Part shown: positions 26,525-34,860 of the stretch, piece after piece
How the letters are laid out: every line of letters begins with the position of its first letter
Numbering within the stretch: the stretch's first letter is position 1
Program-made: the position numbers and the translations under genes
The notes under the pieces: generated by a model
Told to the model about the DNA's origin: nothing
Seen by the model: only the letters and a program-made list of their open reading frames with translations
Database searches by the model: none
DNA from: Corallibacter vietnamensis
Lineage (GTDB): Bacteria > Bacteroidota > Bacteroidia > Flavobacteriales > Flavobacteriaceae
DNA: 64,000 nucleotides
NCBI RefSeq assembly: GCF_039537875.1
Contig: NZ_BAABBI010000001.1
Span: 1 to 64,000 of the forward strand
Direction: 5' to 3'

Positions 26525-26537
26525 AATAGTCTATAAA

Positions 26538-26921
26538 TTAAACTCTTCTACGTTTTGGAGGGCGACATCCATTATGTGGTAATGGAGTAACATCGATAAT
26601 CTCTGTTACTTCTATACCTGCATTGTGGATAGAACGAATAGCAGATTCTCTACCATTTCCTGGACCTTTAACATATACCTTTACTTTTTTCAATCCAGCT
26701 TCTTGAGCAACTGCTGCTGCATCTTCTGCTGCTAATTGAGCTGCATAAGGCGTGTTCTTTTTAGATCCACGGAATCCCATTTTACCAGCTGAAGACCATG
26801 AAATAACGTCTCCTTTTTTGTTAGTAAGTGAGATAATGATATTATTGAAAGAAGCTGTTACGTGAGCTTCTCCAATAGACTCAACTATTACTTTACGTTT
26901 TTTTGTACTTGACTTTGCCAT
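26538..26921 (-). CDS. rpsK: Small ribosomal subunit protein S11
   Basis: 127 residues. Platform protein of the 30S subunit near the E site. Recognised from HVTASFNNIIISLTNKKGDV, GMKGFRG-type turn (GKMGFRGSKKNTPYAAQLAA) and the C-terminal PLPHNGCRPPKRRRV. Part of the alpha operon, after rpsM. The 103-base gap to rpsM is unusually long and holds repeats. Confidence 0.99.
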   Translation of the reverse strand: MAKSSTKKRKVIVESIGEAHVTASFNNIIISLTNKKGDVISWSSAGKMGFRGSKKNTPYAAQLAAEDAAAVAQEAGLKKVKVYVKGPGNGRESAIRSIHNAGIEVTEIIDVTPLPHNGCRPPKRRRV

Positions 26922-26935
26922 ATTATTATAGTTTC

Positions 26936-27022
26936 TAGTTGTTAGCTTTTAGTTGTTAGAATCCTAAACATTGCTATTTCAAACAGATTCATCTAACGTC
27001 TAAACTCTAATGACTAATGTCT
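26936..27022. repeat. Short direct repeats and heptad tandem between rpsM and rpsK
   Basis: Two copies of TAGTTGTTAG (26936-26945 and 26950-26959). Further on there is a degenerate heptad tandem: TCTAACG, TCTAAAC, TCTAATG, ACTAATG (26992-27019) and a partial TCT. Both fill the intergenic gap inside the ribosomal operon. Confidence 0.7.
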
Positions 27023-27024
27023 TA

Positions 27025-27399
27025 TTATTTAGTTGCCATTTTTTTGTTAGCAACTGTTTTTCTTCTACCTTTTCTTGTTCTAGAGTTGTTTTTAGTACGT
27101 TGACCTCTTAAAGGAAGTCCTGCTCTATGACGAATACCTCTGTAACATCCAATATCCATTAATCGCTTAATGTTTAATTGAGTTTCAGAACGTAGTTCAC
27201 CTTCAATAGTAAATGATCCTACAGCTTCACGAATGTTTCCAATTTCGTCATCTGTCCAATCCTGTACTTTTGTACTTTCATCAACTTTAGCAGTAGCTAA
27301 AATTTCTTTTGCTCTACTTCTACCTATTCCATAGATATAAGTAAGGGAGATAACTCCTCTTTTGTTCTTTGGTATGTCTACACCTGCAATTCTTGCCAT
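27025..27399 (-). CDS. rpsM: Small ribosomal subunit protein S13
   Basis: 124 residues. Head protein that contacts the 50S subunit and P-site tRNA. N-terminus ARIAGVDIPKNKRGVISLTY, a helix-two-turn-helix, and C-terminal RHRAGLPLRGQRTKNNSRTR and a basic tail identify it. It follows rpmJ by two bases in the usual order. Confidence 0.99.
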   Translation of the reverse strand: MARIAGVDIPKNKRGVISLTYIYGIGRSRAKEILATAKVDESTKVQDWTDDEIGNIREAVGSFTIEGELRSETQLNIKRLMDIGCYRGIRHRAGLPLRGQRTKNNSRTRKGRRKTVANKKMATK

Positions 27400-27401
27400 A
27401 A

Positions 27402-27518
27402 TTATCCTTGTCTTTGTTTGAATCTAGGATTCTTTTTGTTTATTACGTAAAGTCTACCTTTTCTACGCACTATTTTACAATCTGCGCTACGTTTTTTTAC
27501 TGATGCTCTTACTTTCAT
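27402..27518 (-). CDS. rpmJ: Large ribosomal subunit protein L36
   Basis: 38-residue ORF, too short for most scans: begins MKVRASVKKRSADCKIVRRK and ends NPRFKQRQG. Matches L36 throughout. The zinc-binding Cys-Cys-Cys-His set is reduced to one Cys, so it is the zinc-free (C-minus) form. Sits between infA (4 bases) and rpsM (2 bases), its standard place. Confidence 0.97.
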   Translation of the reverse strand: MKVRASVKKRSADCKIVRRKGRLYVINKKNPRFKQRQG

Positions 27519-27522
27519 AGTA

Positions 27523-27738
27523 TTAGTATCTATAGGTTATTCGAGCCTTCGTTAAATCGTAAGGACTCATTTCTAATTTTACTTTATCTCCTGGTAATAA
27601 TTTTATGTAATGCATACGCATTTTACCAGATATGTGTGCTGTCACAATGTGACCATTTTCTAATTCAACACGAAACATTGCATTTGATAATGCTTCTATA
27701 ATTGTTCCGTCTTGTTCTATTGCTGCTTGTTTTGCCAT
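27523..27738 (-). CDS. infA: Translation initiation factor IF-1
   Basis: 71 residues, a single S1-like OB fold. Recognised from GTIIEALSNAMFRVELENGH and ISGKMRMHYIKLLPGDKVKL. Binds the 30S A site during initiation. Between secY and rpmJ as in most bacteria. Confidence 0.99.
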   Translation of the reverse strand: MAKQAAIEQDGTIIEALSNAMFRVELENGHIVTAHISGKMRMHYIKLLPGDKVKLEMSPYDLTKARITYRY

Positions 27739-27750
27739 AGTATAAGTAAA

Positions 27751-29094
27751 TTAAGCTACTGCTTTTCTATTTTTACCAGTTTTCATCAAGCCATCATAAT
27801 GTCTATTTAACAAGTAAGAGTTTACCTGTTGCATAGTGTCTATTGCAACTCCAACCATAATTAATAGTGATGTTCCACCAAAAAATAAAGCCCAACCTGT
27901 TTGTACATTCATTAGCTTTACAATAATTGCTGGGAACACAGCTATAAGCGCTAAAAATATAGATCCAGGTAAAGTAATTTGAGACATTACTTTGTCTAAA
28001 TATTCAGATGTTTCACTTCCTGGTCTAATTCCAGGTATAAAACCACCACTACGTTTTAAGTCATCTGCCATTTTATTTGTTGGTACTGTAATTGCTGTAT
28101 AAAAGTATGTAAATACGATTATTAAGAATGCAAACACAATATTGTACCAAAGACCAAATATGTCAGCAAAGTTTGTTTGCATCCACTGTCCTGTTGCAGT
28201 CTCTTTTAAGAAAGATGATCCGCCTATTAGACCAGGTACAAACATAATTGCTTGAGCAAAAATGATTGGCATTACACCAGAGGCATTTAGTTTTAAAGGT
28301 AAGAATTGTCTTGAACCAAAAACATTTTTCTCATAACCTCCAGATGCAGTTCTTCTAGCATATTGAACAGCTATTTTTCTAACTGCCATTACTAACATAA
28401 TAGATAGTAAGATAATAACTAACCAAATTACTAATTCTATTACTATAAGCATAACGCTGTTAGTCTCTAATCTAGATGATGCATTTAATAAGAAACTTTG
28501 AGGTAAATTAGCAATGATTCCTACCATAATTAATAAAGAGATACCGTTTCCTATTCCTTTATCTGTTATCTTTTCTCCTAACCACATTGCAAATATGGTT
28601 CCTGTTATTAAGATTATTACAGATGAAACATAGAAGATACCTCCTTGACCTAATAAAAATGCTGATGTTGGTATTCCTAATGCTGGTAAACTAGCTAAAT
28701 ATCCTGGAGCTTGTACTAAACAAATTGCGATGGTTAACCAACGTGTAATTTGTGTTATTTTCTTTTGTCCACTTGCTCCTTCTTTTTGTAGTTTTTGTAG
28801 ATATGGTATTGCTATACCCATTAACTGAACTACAATAGAAGCTGATATATAAGGCATAATACCTAAAGCAAAAACTGATGCATTAGCAAAAGCTCCTCCT
28901 GTAAAGGCGTTAAGAAGTCCTAAAAGGCCTTCTTCTGTGTTACCTTGAAGGTTTTCTAATTGCGCTGCATCAATACCTGGTAAAACAACTTGAGCGCCAA
29001 AACGGTAAACTAATAACAGACCTAGGGTTACTACGATTCTGTTTCTTAGTTCTTCTATTTTCCAAACATTTTTAATTGTTTCTATAAATTTCAT
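27751..29094 (-). CDS. secY: Preprotein translocase subunit SecY
   Basis: 447 residues with ten predicted membrane helices. The central channel of the Sec translocon in the inner membrane. Family motifs include the plug region after helix 1 (FGAQVVLPGIDAAQ...), GIMPYISASIVVQL, the ARRTASGGYEK cytosolic loop, and GFIPGIRPGSETSEYLDKVM. Lies in the spc operon between rplO and infA. Confidence 0.99.
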   Translation of the reverse strand: MKFIETIKNVWKIEELRNRIVVTLGLLLVYRFGAQVVLPGIDAAQLENLQGNTEEGLLGLLNAFTGGAFANASVFALGIMPYISASIVVQLMGIAIPYLQKLQKEGASGQKKITQITRWLTIAICLVQAPGYLASLPALGIPTSAFLLGQGGIFYVSSVIILITGTIFAMWLGEKITDKGIGNGISLLIMVGIIANLPQSFLLNASSRLETNSVMLIVIELVIWLVIILLSIMLVMAVRKIAVQYARRTASGGYEKNVFGSRQFLPLKLNASGVMPIIFAQAIMFVPGLIGGSSFLKETATGQWMQTNFADIFGLWYNIVFAFLIIVFTYFYTAITVPTNKMADDLKRSGGFIPGIRPGSETSEYLDKVMSQITLPGSIFLALIAVFPAIIVKLMNVQTGWALFFGGTSLLIMVGVAIDTMQQVNSYLLNRHYDGLMKTGKNRKAVA

Positions 29095-29108
29095 GCGCTT
29101 GTCGTGAA

Positions 29109-29561
29109 TTATAATGTTACAGCTTCTCCTCCGGCAGCTTCTATAGCAGCTTTTGCTGAAGCAGTAAATTTATGAGCAGATACTTTTAATTTAGATTTTA
29201 ATTCGCCTCTTCCTAATATTTTAACTAGATCGTTTTTACCAGCTAATCTTAAAGAAACTAATGTTTCAAAATCTACTGTATCTTTAATTTTATTATCATC
29301 AACTAGCTGTTGTAAAGTATCAAGGTTTACGCCTTGGTACTCTTTACGGTTAATGTTTGTAAAACCAAATTTTGGAACACGTCTTTGAAGTGGCATTTGC
29401 CCTCCTTCAAATCCTATTTTCTTAGAGTAACCAGAACGAGATTTTGCACCTTTGTGTCCACGAGTTGCAGTACCACCTTTACCAGATCCTTGACCACGTC
29501 CTACTCTTTTTCCTTGATTTTTTACTGAACCTTCTGCAGGTTTTAAATTACTTAAATCCAT
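29109..29561 (-). CDS. rplO: Large ribosomal subunit protein L15
   Basis: 150 residues. Begins MDLSNLKPAEGSVKNQGKRV and has the Gly-rich RNA-binding extension GRGQGSGKGGTATRGHKGAK, then the globular domain KFGFTNINRKEYQGVN. Late 50S assembly protein. Precedes secY by 14 bases. Confidence 0.99.
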   Translation of the reverse strand: MDLSNLKPAEGSVKNQGKRVGRGQGSGKGGTATRGHKGAKSRSGYSKKIGFEGGQMPLQRRVPKFGFTNINRKEYQGVNLDTLQQLVDDNKIKDTVDFETLVSLRLAGKNDLVKILGRGELKSKLKVSAHKFTASAKAAIEAAGGEAVTL

Positions 29562-29573
29562 TTCAGTGTTATA

Positions 29574-29756
29574 TTATTTTGTTTCTTCAACAGAAACTAA
29601 ATGTGAAACTTTAGCAACCATACCTAAAATATTAGGTGTAGCTTCGTGCTCTTTTACTTGTCCAATCTTTTTAAGACCAAGAGCTTCTAGAGTTCTTTTT
29701 TGTCTTTGAGTACGATTGATTGCACTTTTTACTTTTGTTACTTTTATCTTTGCCAT
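29574..29756 (-). CDS. rpmD: Large ribosomal subunit protein L30
   Basis: 60 residues, full length for the short bacterial form (MAKIKVTKVKSAINRTQRQK...LGLKKIGQ). Two-helix, three-strand rRNA-binding protein. Between rpsE and rplO. Confidence 0.98.
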   Translation of the reverse strand: MAKIKVTKVKSAINRTQRQKRTLEALGLKKIGQVKEHEATPNILGMVAKVSHLVSVEETK

Positions 29757-29771
29757 CTCTTTTCTTTATTA

Positions 29772-30296
29772 TTAACCTTTAAAAACTTTTTCAAGAGAAA
29801 TACCTCTATCTCGAGCTACTGTTCTTGCGTCTCTTAATTGTAATAATGCATCAAAGGTTGCTTTTACAACGTTATGTGGGTTTGATGATCCTTGAGATTT
29901 AGATAATACATCATGTACACCTACTGCTTCTAATACTGTTCTTACAGCACCTCCAGCAATTACTCCTGTACCAGGAGCTGCAGGAATGATGTTGACTCTT
30001 GCTCCACCAAATTTACCTTTTTGTTCGTGTGGTAATGTTCCTTTTACGATAGGAATTCTTACTAAATTTTTCTTTGCATCTTCAACTGCTTTTGCAATTG
30101 CGCTAGCAACATCTTTAGATTTTCCTAAACCGTGACCTACGACACCTGCTTCATCACCAACTACAACGATAGCTGAAAATCCGAAGGCTCTACCACCTTT
30201 TGTTACTTTAGTAACTCTTTGTACACCAACTAAACGATCTTTAAGATCTAATCCACTTGGTTTTACTAGTTCTGCACTTTTATATTTTTGATACAT
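29772..30296 (-). CDS. rpsE: Small ribosomal subunit protein S5
   Basis: 174 residues. N-terminal double-stranded RNA-binding-like domain (LKDRLVGVQRVTKVTKGGRA, FGFSAIVVVGDEAG) and C-terminal domain (GAPGTG-type loop PAAPGTGVIAGGAVRTVLEA). Contributes to decoding accuracy with S4 and S12. Start MYQKYKSAELVKPS fits flavobacterial homologues. Confidence 0.99.
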   Translation of the reverse strand: MYQKYKSAELVKPSGLDLKDRLVGVQRVTKVTKGGRAFGFSAIVVVGDEAGVVGHGLGKSKDVASAIAKAVEDAKKNLVRIPIVKGTLPHEQKGKFGGARVNIIPAAPGTGVIAGGAVRTVLEAVGVHDVLSKSQGSSNPHNVVKATFDALLQLRDARTVARDRGISLEKVFKG

Positions 30297-30302
30297 AATT
30301 TC

Positions 30303-30659
30303 TTAAAATTTAAGTCCTGCTTCTCTAGCTCCTTCGGCTAATGATTTAACACGTCCATGATATAAATAACCTCCTCTATCAAAAGAGATTGTTTCAATTC
30401 CTGCCTTAAGAGCTTTTTCAGCAACAGATTTACCTACTAGTGCAGCTATTTCTGATTTTGTCCCTTTTGCAGAGCTAATATCTTTGTCTCTTGAAGATGC
30501 TGAACTGATTGTTTTACCAGTAACATCATCAACAATTTGAGCATAAATTTCTTTATTACTTCTAAAAACAGATAGTCTTGGTCTAGATTCAGTTCCTGAA
30601 ACTATTTTACGAACTCTGTTTTTTATTCTTAATCTTCTTTCGTTCTTTGTTAATGCCAT
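30303..30659 (-). CDS. rplR: Large ribosomal subunit protein L18
   Basis: 118 residues. Binds 5S rRNA. Recognised from RLRIKNRVRKIVSGTESRPR, LSVFRSNKEIYAQIVDD and the C-terminal FDRGGYLYHGRVKSLAEGAR. Six bases upstream of rpsE. Confidence 0.99.
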   Translation of the reverse strand: MALTKNERRLRIKNRVRKIVSGTESRPRLSVFRSNKEIYAQIVDDVTGKTISSASSRDKDISSAKGTKSEIAALVGKSVAEKALKAGIETISFDRGGYLYHGRVKSLAEGAREAGLKF

Positions 30660-30669
30660 AACTTACTTA

Positions 30670-31212
30670 TTAAGCTGATTTACCTGCTTTTCTTCTAATT
30701 TCTTCACCAACAAACTTAACTCCTTTTCCTTTGTAAGGTTCTGGTTTTCTAAAGCCGCGTATTTTTGCAGCTACTTGACCTACAAGTTGTTTGTCATGAG
30801 ATGTTAATTTTACTATTGGGTTCTTACCTTTATCAGATACTGTTTCTACCTTGATTTCAGGAGCTAAATCAATAATAATGTTATGAGAAAAACCTAAAGC
30901 CAAATCTAATTTTTGTCCTTGGTTACTTGCTCTATATCCAACACCTACTAGTTCTAATTCTTTAGTCCATCCTTTAGATACACCATGAATCATATTTGCA
31001 ACTAATGCTCTATAAAGACCGTGTTTAGATTTTTCTTCTTTCTTTTCAGAAGAACGTTCTACTATTACATTTCCTTCTTCAACTTTTACTGATACTGAAG
31101 AAAATTCTTGAGTTAATTCACCTAATTTACCTTTTACAGTAATTACATTGTCTTTAACTTCTACTGTAACTCCTTCTGGAATTGCTACTGGGTTATTACC
31201 TATTCTTGACAT
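30670..31212 (-). CDS. rplF: Large ribosomal subunit protein L6
   Basis: 180 residues, two tandem L6 folds. N-terminus MSRIGNNPVAIPEGVTVEVK; the conserved C-terminal part KIRGFRKPEPYKGKGVKFVG identifies the family. Located near the sarcin-ricin loop in the 50S subunit. Confidence 0.99.
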   Translation of the reverse strand: MSRIGNNPVAIPEGVTVEVKDNVITVKGKLGELTQEFSSVSVKVEEGNVIVERSSEKKEEKSKHGLYRALVANMIHGVSKGWTKELELVGVGYRASNQGQKLDLALGFSHNIIIDLAPEIKVETVSDKGKNPIVKLTSHDKQLVGQVAAKIRGFRKPEPYKGKGVKFVGEEIRRKAGKSA

Positions 31213-31229
31213 GTTCTTTCTGCTTTAAA

Positions 31230-31628
31230 TTAGTAAACGTAACACAATACTTCACCACCTACATTTTCTCTTTGAGCTTGTTTACCTGTCATTACACCGT
31301 GAGATGTAGAAACTATGGCAATACCAAGACCATTAAGGATTCTAGGTAAGTCTTTTGAACTTGCATACTTACGTAAACCTGGTTTACTTATTCTTTGAAT
31401 TTTCTTAATTACAGATTCTTTTGTTTCCTTGTTGTACTTAAGAGCTATTTTAATAGTTCCTTGTACTGTGTTGTCTTCGAATTTGTAACTTAAAATATAT
31501 CCTTGGTCGAATAATATTTTAGTGATTTCTTTTTTAAGATTAGATGCAGGTATCTCTACTACTCTGTGATTAGCACGTACTGCGTTTCTAATTCTTGTTA
31601 GATAATCCGCTATTGGATCTGTGTACAT
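31230..31628 (-). CDS. rpsH: Small ribosomal subunit protein S8
   Basis: 132 residues from the ATG at 31628 (MYTDPIADYLTRIRNAVRAN). The frame stays open 32 codons further upstream into rpsN, but that extension is not part of the family. The C-terminus ISTSHGVMTGKQAQRENVGG is diagnostic. Binds the central domain of 16S rRNA; in E. coli it represses the spc operon. A 73-base gap separates it from rpsN. Confidence 0.99.
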   Translation of the reverse strand: MYTDPIADYLTRIRNAVRANHRVVEIPASNLKKEITKILFDQGYILSYKFEDNTVQGTIKIALKYNKETKESVIKKIQRISKPGLRKYASSKDLPRILNGLGIAIVSTSHGVMTGKQAQRENVGGEVLCYVY

Positions 31629-31701
31629 AGTTATTAATTTGCGGTAACGGTTTTTAACAATGCTTGCTAAACCTGAAACCAGTTTATAAATATTTAATTT
31701 T

Positions 31702-31971
31702 TTACCAGCTGGCTTTTTTAACACCAGGTATTAACCCTTTGTTTGCCATTTCTCTGAACATAACACGTGAAATACCAAAAGTTCTCATGTAACCTTTAGG
31801 TCTTCCTGTTAATTTACAGCGGTTGTGCATACGTACAGGTGAAGCGTTTTTTGGTAACTTTTGTAATGCTTCGTAATCTCCAGCTTCTTTTAAAGCTTTA
31901 CGTTTTTCAGCATACTTTGCTACTGTTTTAGCTCTTTTTACCTCACGGGCTTTCATTGATTCTTTAGCCAT
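31702..31971 (-). CDS. rpsN: Small ribosomal subunit protein S14, zinc-free form
   Basis: 89 residues, the longer S14 type. RMHNRCKLTGRPKGYMRTFG and SRVMFREMANKGLIPGVKKA are conserved. The CxxC pairs of the short zinc-binding type are absent, matching the zinc-independent form. Three bases after rplE. Confidence 0.99.
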   Translation of the reverse strand: MAKESMKAREVKRAKTVAKYAEKRKALKEAGDYEALQKLPKNASPVRMHNRCKLTGRPKGYMRTFGISRVMFREMANKGLIPGVKKASW

Positions 31972-31974
31972 ATC

Positions 31975-32526
31975 TTAATTCTTTTGGAATGGTAATCCTA
32001 ATTGTGTTAATAATGATTTTGCTTCTTTATCAGTTTCAGCAGTAGTTACAAATGTAATATCCATACCTGAAATTTTGTTTACCTTATCGATATCAATTTC
32101 TGGGAATATAATTTGTTCTGTAATTCCTAAATTGTAATTACCTCTACCATCAAAACCAGTCGCTTTAATTCCATTAAAATCTCTTACACGTGGTAATGCT
32201 GAAGTTATTAAACGATCTAAAAATTCATACATTCTTTCTCCACGTAAAGTTACTTTTGCTCCAATTGGCATGCCTTTACGTAATTTAAAAGATGCAACGT
32301 CTTTTTTAGATATTGTTGCTATAGCTTTTTGTCCTGTTATCGTTGTTAATTCATCAACAGCGTGATCAATTAATTTTTTGTCTGCTACTGCAGCACCTAC
32401 ACCTCTAGATAATACTATCTTTTGCAATTTAGGTACTTGCATTACATTTTGATAACCAAATTCGTCTGTTAGAGCAGCAATTACTTTGCTTTTGTACTCT
32501 TCTTTAAGTCTCGGTGTATATGCCAT
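31975..32526 (-). CDS. rplE: Large ribosomal subunit protein L5
   Basis: 183 residues. 5S rRNA-binding protein of the central protuberance, contacting P-site tRNA. Conserved RLKEEYKSKVIAALTDEFGY start, GMPIGAKVTLRGERMYEFLD and GLPFQKN end. Two bases after rplX. Confidence 0.99.
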   Translation of the reverse strand: MAYTPRLKEEYKSKVIAALTDEFGYQNVMQVPKLQKIVLSRGVGAAVADKKLIDHAVDELTTITGQKAIATISKKDVASFKLRKGMPIGAKVTLRGERMYEFLDRLITSALPRVRDFNGIKATGFDGRGNYNLGITEQIIFPEIDIDKVNKISGMDITFVTTAETDKEAKSLLTQLGLPFQKN

Positions 32527-32528
32527 AA

Positions 32529-32852
32529 CTATATTACTTCATTAGATTTTTTAGAAAATCTCACTTTCTTATCGCCTTCCATTCTGTATCCTACTCTTGT
32601 TTCTTCTCCTTTTGAAGTAAGTAATGATAAGTTTGATACGTGAATAGCCGCTTCTTTTTCTACGATTCCACCTTGAGGGTTTTGTGCACTTGGTTTAGTG
32701 TGTTTCTTAACCATGTTGATTCCCTCAACAATCGCTTTGTTCTTATCTTTTAATACTTGTAAAACTTTACCTTCAGATCCTTTGTGATCTCCAGCTATAA
32801 CTTTTACTGTATCTCCTGATTTTATTTTAAGCTTTGTCATTTTTTTAGTCAT
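32529..32852 (-). CDS. rplX: Large ribosomal subunit protein L24
   Basis: 107 residues from the ATG that overlaps the rplN stop by one base (TAATG). A second ATG four codons in (MTKLKIKSGDTVKVI) matches many homologues better and could be the true start, giving 103 residues. KOW motif GDTVKVIAGDHKGSEGKVLQ is clear. One of the two initiators of 50S assembly. Confidence 0.97.
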   Translation of the reverse strand: MTKKMTKLKIKSGDTVKVIAGDHKGSEGKVLQVLKDKNKAIVEGINMVKKHTKPSAQNPQGGIVEKEAAIHVSNLSLLTSKGEETRVGYRMEGDKKVRFSKKSNEVI

Positions 32853-33220
32853 TAAAGCACTTCAGGTGCTAATGATACAATTTTCATGAATTGTTTATCA
32901 CGAAGTTCTCTTGCAACAGGACCAAAAACACGTGTTCCTCTCATCTCACCTGTTGGGTTTAATAAAACACATGCGTTATCGTCAAATCTAATGTAAGATC
33001 CGTCTGGTCTTCTTACTTCTTTTACAGTACGAACTACTACTGCTGTAGAAACAGCTCCTTTTTTAATGTTTCCATTAGGAGTTGCATCTTTTACAGAAAC
33101 AACTATTTTGTCTCCTACAGAAGCGTATCGTCTTTTAGTACCACCTAGAACACGTATTGTTAATACTTCTTTAGCTCCAGTGTTATCAGCTACTTTTAAT
33201 CTTGATTCTGTTTGTACCAT
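32852..33220 (-). CDS. rplN: Large ribosomal subunit protein L14
   Basis: 122 residues. MVQTESRLKVADNTGAKEVL and RGTRVFGPVARELRDKQFMK are diagnostic. Located at the subunit interface. Its stop overlaps the rplX start, implying translational coupling. Confidence 0.99.
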   Translation of the reverse strand: MVQTESRLKVADNTGAKEVLTIRVLGGTKRRYASVGDKIVVSVKDATPNGNIKKGAVSTAVVVRTVKEVRRPDGSYIRFDDNACVLLNPTGEMRGTRVFGPVARELRDKQFMKIVSLAPEVL

Positions 33221-33222
33221 AA

Positions 33223-33480
33223 TTACTTCGCTCTTTCAATTATTTCAACTAATCTCCAACATTTAGATTTACTTAAAGGTCTTGTTTCCATGATCTTTAC
33301 AGTATCTCCAATGTTACAATCGTTTGTTTCATCGTGTGCAACATATTTCTTTGTTTTTAACACGAATTTTCCATACATAGGATGTTTTACTTTCTTAACT
33401 TCAGATACCACAATTGATTTCTGCATTTTGTTACTAGTAACAATTCCTATACGTTCTTTTCTTAAATTTCTTGTTTCCAT
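33223..33480 (-). CDS. rpsQ: Small ribosomal subunit protein S17
   Basis: 85 residues, OB fold. RKERIGIVTSNKMQKSIVVS and HDETNDCNIGDTVKIMETRP are conserved. Two bases before rplN. Confidence 0.99.
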   Translation of the reverse strand: METRNLRKERIGIVTSNKMQKSIVVSEVKKVKHPMYGKFVLKTKKYVAHDETNDCNIGDTVKIMETRPLSKSKCWRLVEIIERAK

Positions 33481-33492
33481 CTTTATGCAGAA

Positions 33493-33684
33493 TTATTGTA
33501 TTTCTCTTTTAGTTAATTCTGTCGCAATTCTAGCTACGGTTCTTCTTGCGGAACGTATTTGAATTGGATTCTCTAGAGGAGAAATTGCGTGAGCCATTTT
33601 CATTTCAGAATAGCTCTTTTTTGTCTCACTAAGTTGTTCTTGTAACTCAGCTACAGATAATTCTTTAATTTCTGATTGTTTCAT
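33493..33684 (-). CDS. rpmC: Large ribosomal subunit protein L29
   Basis: 63 residues from the ATG at 33684 (MKQSEIKELSVAELQEQLSE); an open extension of 12 codons into rplP is not homologous to L29. Long helical hairpin near the exit tunnel, where trigger factor and SRP dock with L23. Ends IATELTKREIQ. Confidence 0.98.
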   Translation of the reverse strand: MKQSEIKELSVAELQEQLSETKKSYSEMKMAHAISPLENPIQIRSARRTVARIATELTKREIQ

Positions 33685-33697
33685 AATATCAAATAAA

Positions 33698-34117
33698 TTA
33701 TGCTTCGTAATCTCTAGCAATTATAAACTTTGTTTTTACAGGTAATTTTTGAGCTGCTAAACGTAAGGCTTCTTTAGCTACGTCTAAAGGAACACCACCA
33801 ACTTCAAATAATATTCTTCCTGGCTTTACAACGGCTGCCCAGTACTCAACAGCACCTTTTCCTTTACCCATACGTACTTCAAGAGGTTTCTTTGTAATTG
33901 GCTTATCTGGGAAAATTTTAATCCAGATAGATCCTTCTCTTTTCATGTAACGTGTAGCGGCAATACGAGCTGCTTCAATTTGACGAGCTGTAATAAAACA
34001 AGAGTCTAATGATTTTATTCCAAAAGTTCCGCTTGATAATCTATGCCCTCTTCCGGCATTTCCTTTCATGCGCCCTTTTTGTTGCTTACGAAATTTTGTT
34101 CTTTTCGGCTGTAACAT
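33698..34117 (-). CDS. rplP: Large ribosomal subunit protein L16
   Basis: 139 residues. Start MLQPKRTKFRKQQKGRMKGN and internal GKGKGAVEYWAAVVKPGRIL are diagnostic. Needed for A-site tRNA accommodation. Thirteen bases before rpmC. Confidence 0.99.
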   Translation of the reverse strand: MLQPKRTKFRKQQKGRMKGNAGRGHRLSSGTFGIKSLDSCFITARQIEAARIAATRYMKREGSIWIKIFPDKPITKKPLEVRMGKGKGAVEYWAAVVKPGRILFEVGGVPLDVAKEALRLAAQKLPVKTKFIIARDYEA

Positions 34118-34137
34118 GTCTTCTTTTCTTTAAAAAA

Positions 34138-34851
34138 TTACTTTCTACGACGAGGTTTATTGTTTCCTCCACGTCCACCTTTTCCTTGCTTCTTAGATAG
34201 ACCAACAAGCGGAGAAAGTTCTCTTTTACCATATACTTCACCTTTCATGATCCATACTTTTACACCTAATCTACCATAAGTAGTATGTGCTTCTACTAAA
34301 GCATAGTCAATATCGGCTCTAAATGTTGACAAAGGAATACGTCCTTCTTTATAGTGCTCACTACGCGCCATTTCAGCACCATTTAAACGACCACTAATTT
34401 GAATTTTTATTCCTTCAGCATTCATTCGCATTGTTGCAGCGATAGCCATTTTTATTGCACGTCTATAAGAAATTCTGTTTTCTATTTGACGAGCAATACT
34501 TGCTGCTACTAAATGCGCATCAAGTTCAGGTCTTTTGATTTCAAATATATTTATTTGAACTTCTTTACCAGTAATTTTCTTAAGCTCTTCTTTTAACTTG
34601 TCTACCTCTTGTCCACCTTTCCCGATAATGATACCAGGTCTAGCAGTAGTGATAGTAACGGTTACAAGTTTAAGAGTTCTTTCGATAATTACTCTTGAAA
34701 CACTAGCTTTAGATAGACGTACGTGAACGTACTTTCTGATCTTATCGTCTTCGGCAAGTTTATCACCATAATCGTTTCCTCCGAACCAGTTAGACTCCCA
34801 TCCTCTGATAATTCCTAAACGATTTCCGATTGGATTTGTTTTTTGTCCCAT
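34138..34851 (-). CDS. rpsC: Small ribosomal subunit protein S3
   Basis: 237 residues. N-terminal KH domain (PGIIIGKGGQEVDKLKEELK) and C-terminal domain (YGRLGVKVWIMKGEVYGKRE), then a Gly/Arg/Lys tail. Part of the mRNA entry helicase with S4 and S5. Confidence 0.99.
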   Translation of the reverse strand: MGQKTNPIGNRLGIIRGWESNWFGGNDYGDKLAEDDKIRKYVHVRLSKASVSRVIIERTLKLVTVTITTARPGIIIGKGGQEVDKLKEELKKITGKEVQINIFEIKRPELDAHLVAASIARQIENRISYRRAIKMAIAATMRMNAEGIKIQISGRLNGAEMARSEHYKEGRIPLSTFRADIDYALVEAHTTYGRLGVKVWIMKGEVYGKRELSPLVGLSKKQGKGGRGGNNKPRRRK

Positions 34852-34860
34852 ATCTCTATC

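Noticed and set aside
31629..31724. 32-codon N-terminal extension of rpsH
   Set aside because: Runs into rpsN, and S8 homologues begin at the MYTDPIADYL Met.
33685..33720. 12-codon upstream extension of rpmC
   Set aside because: Overlaps rplP; L29 homologues start at MKQSEIKELS.
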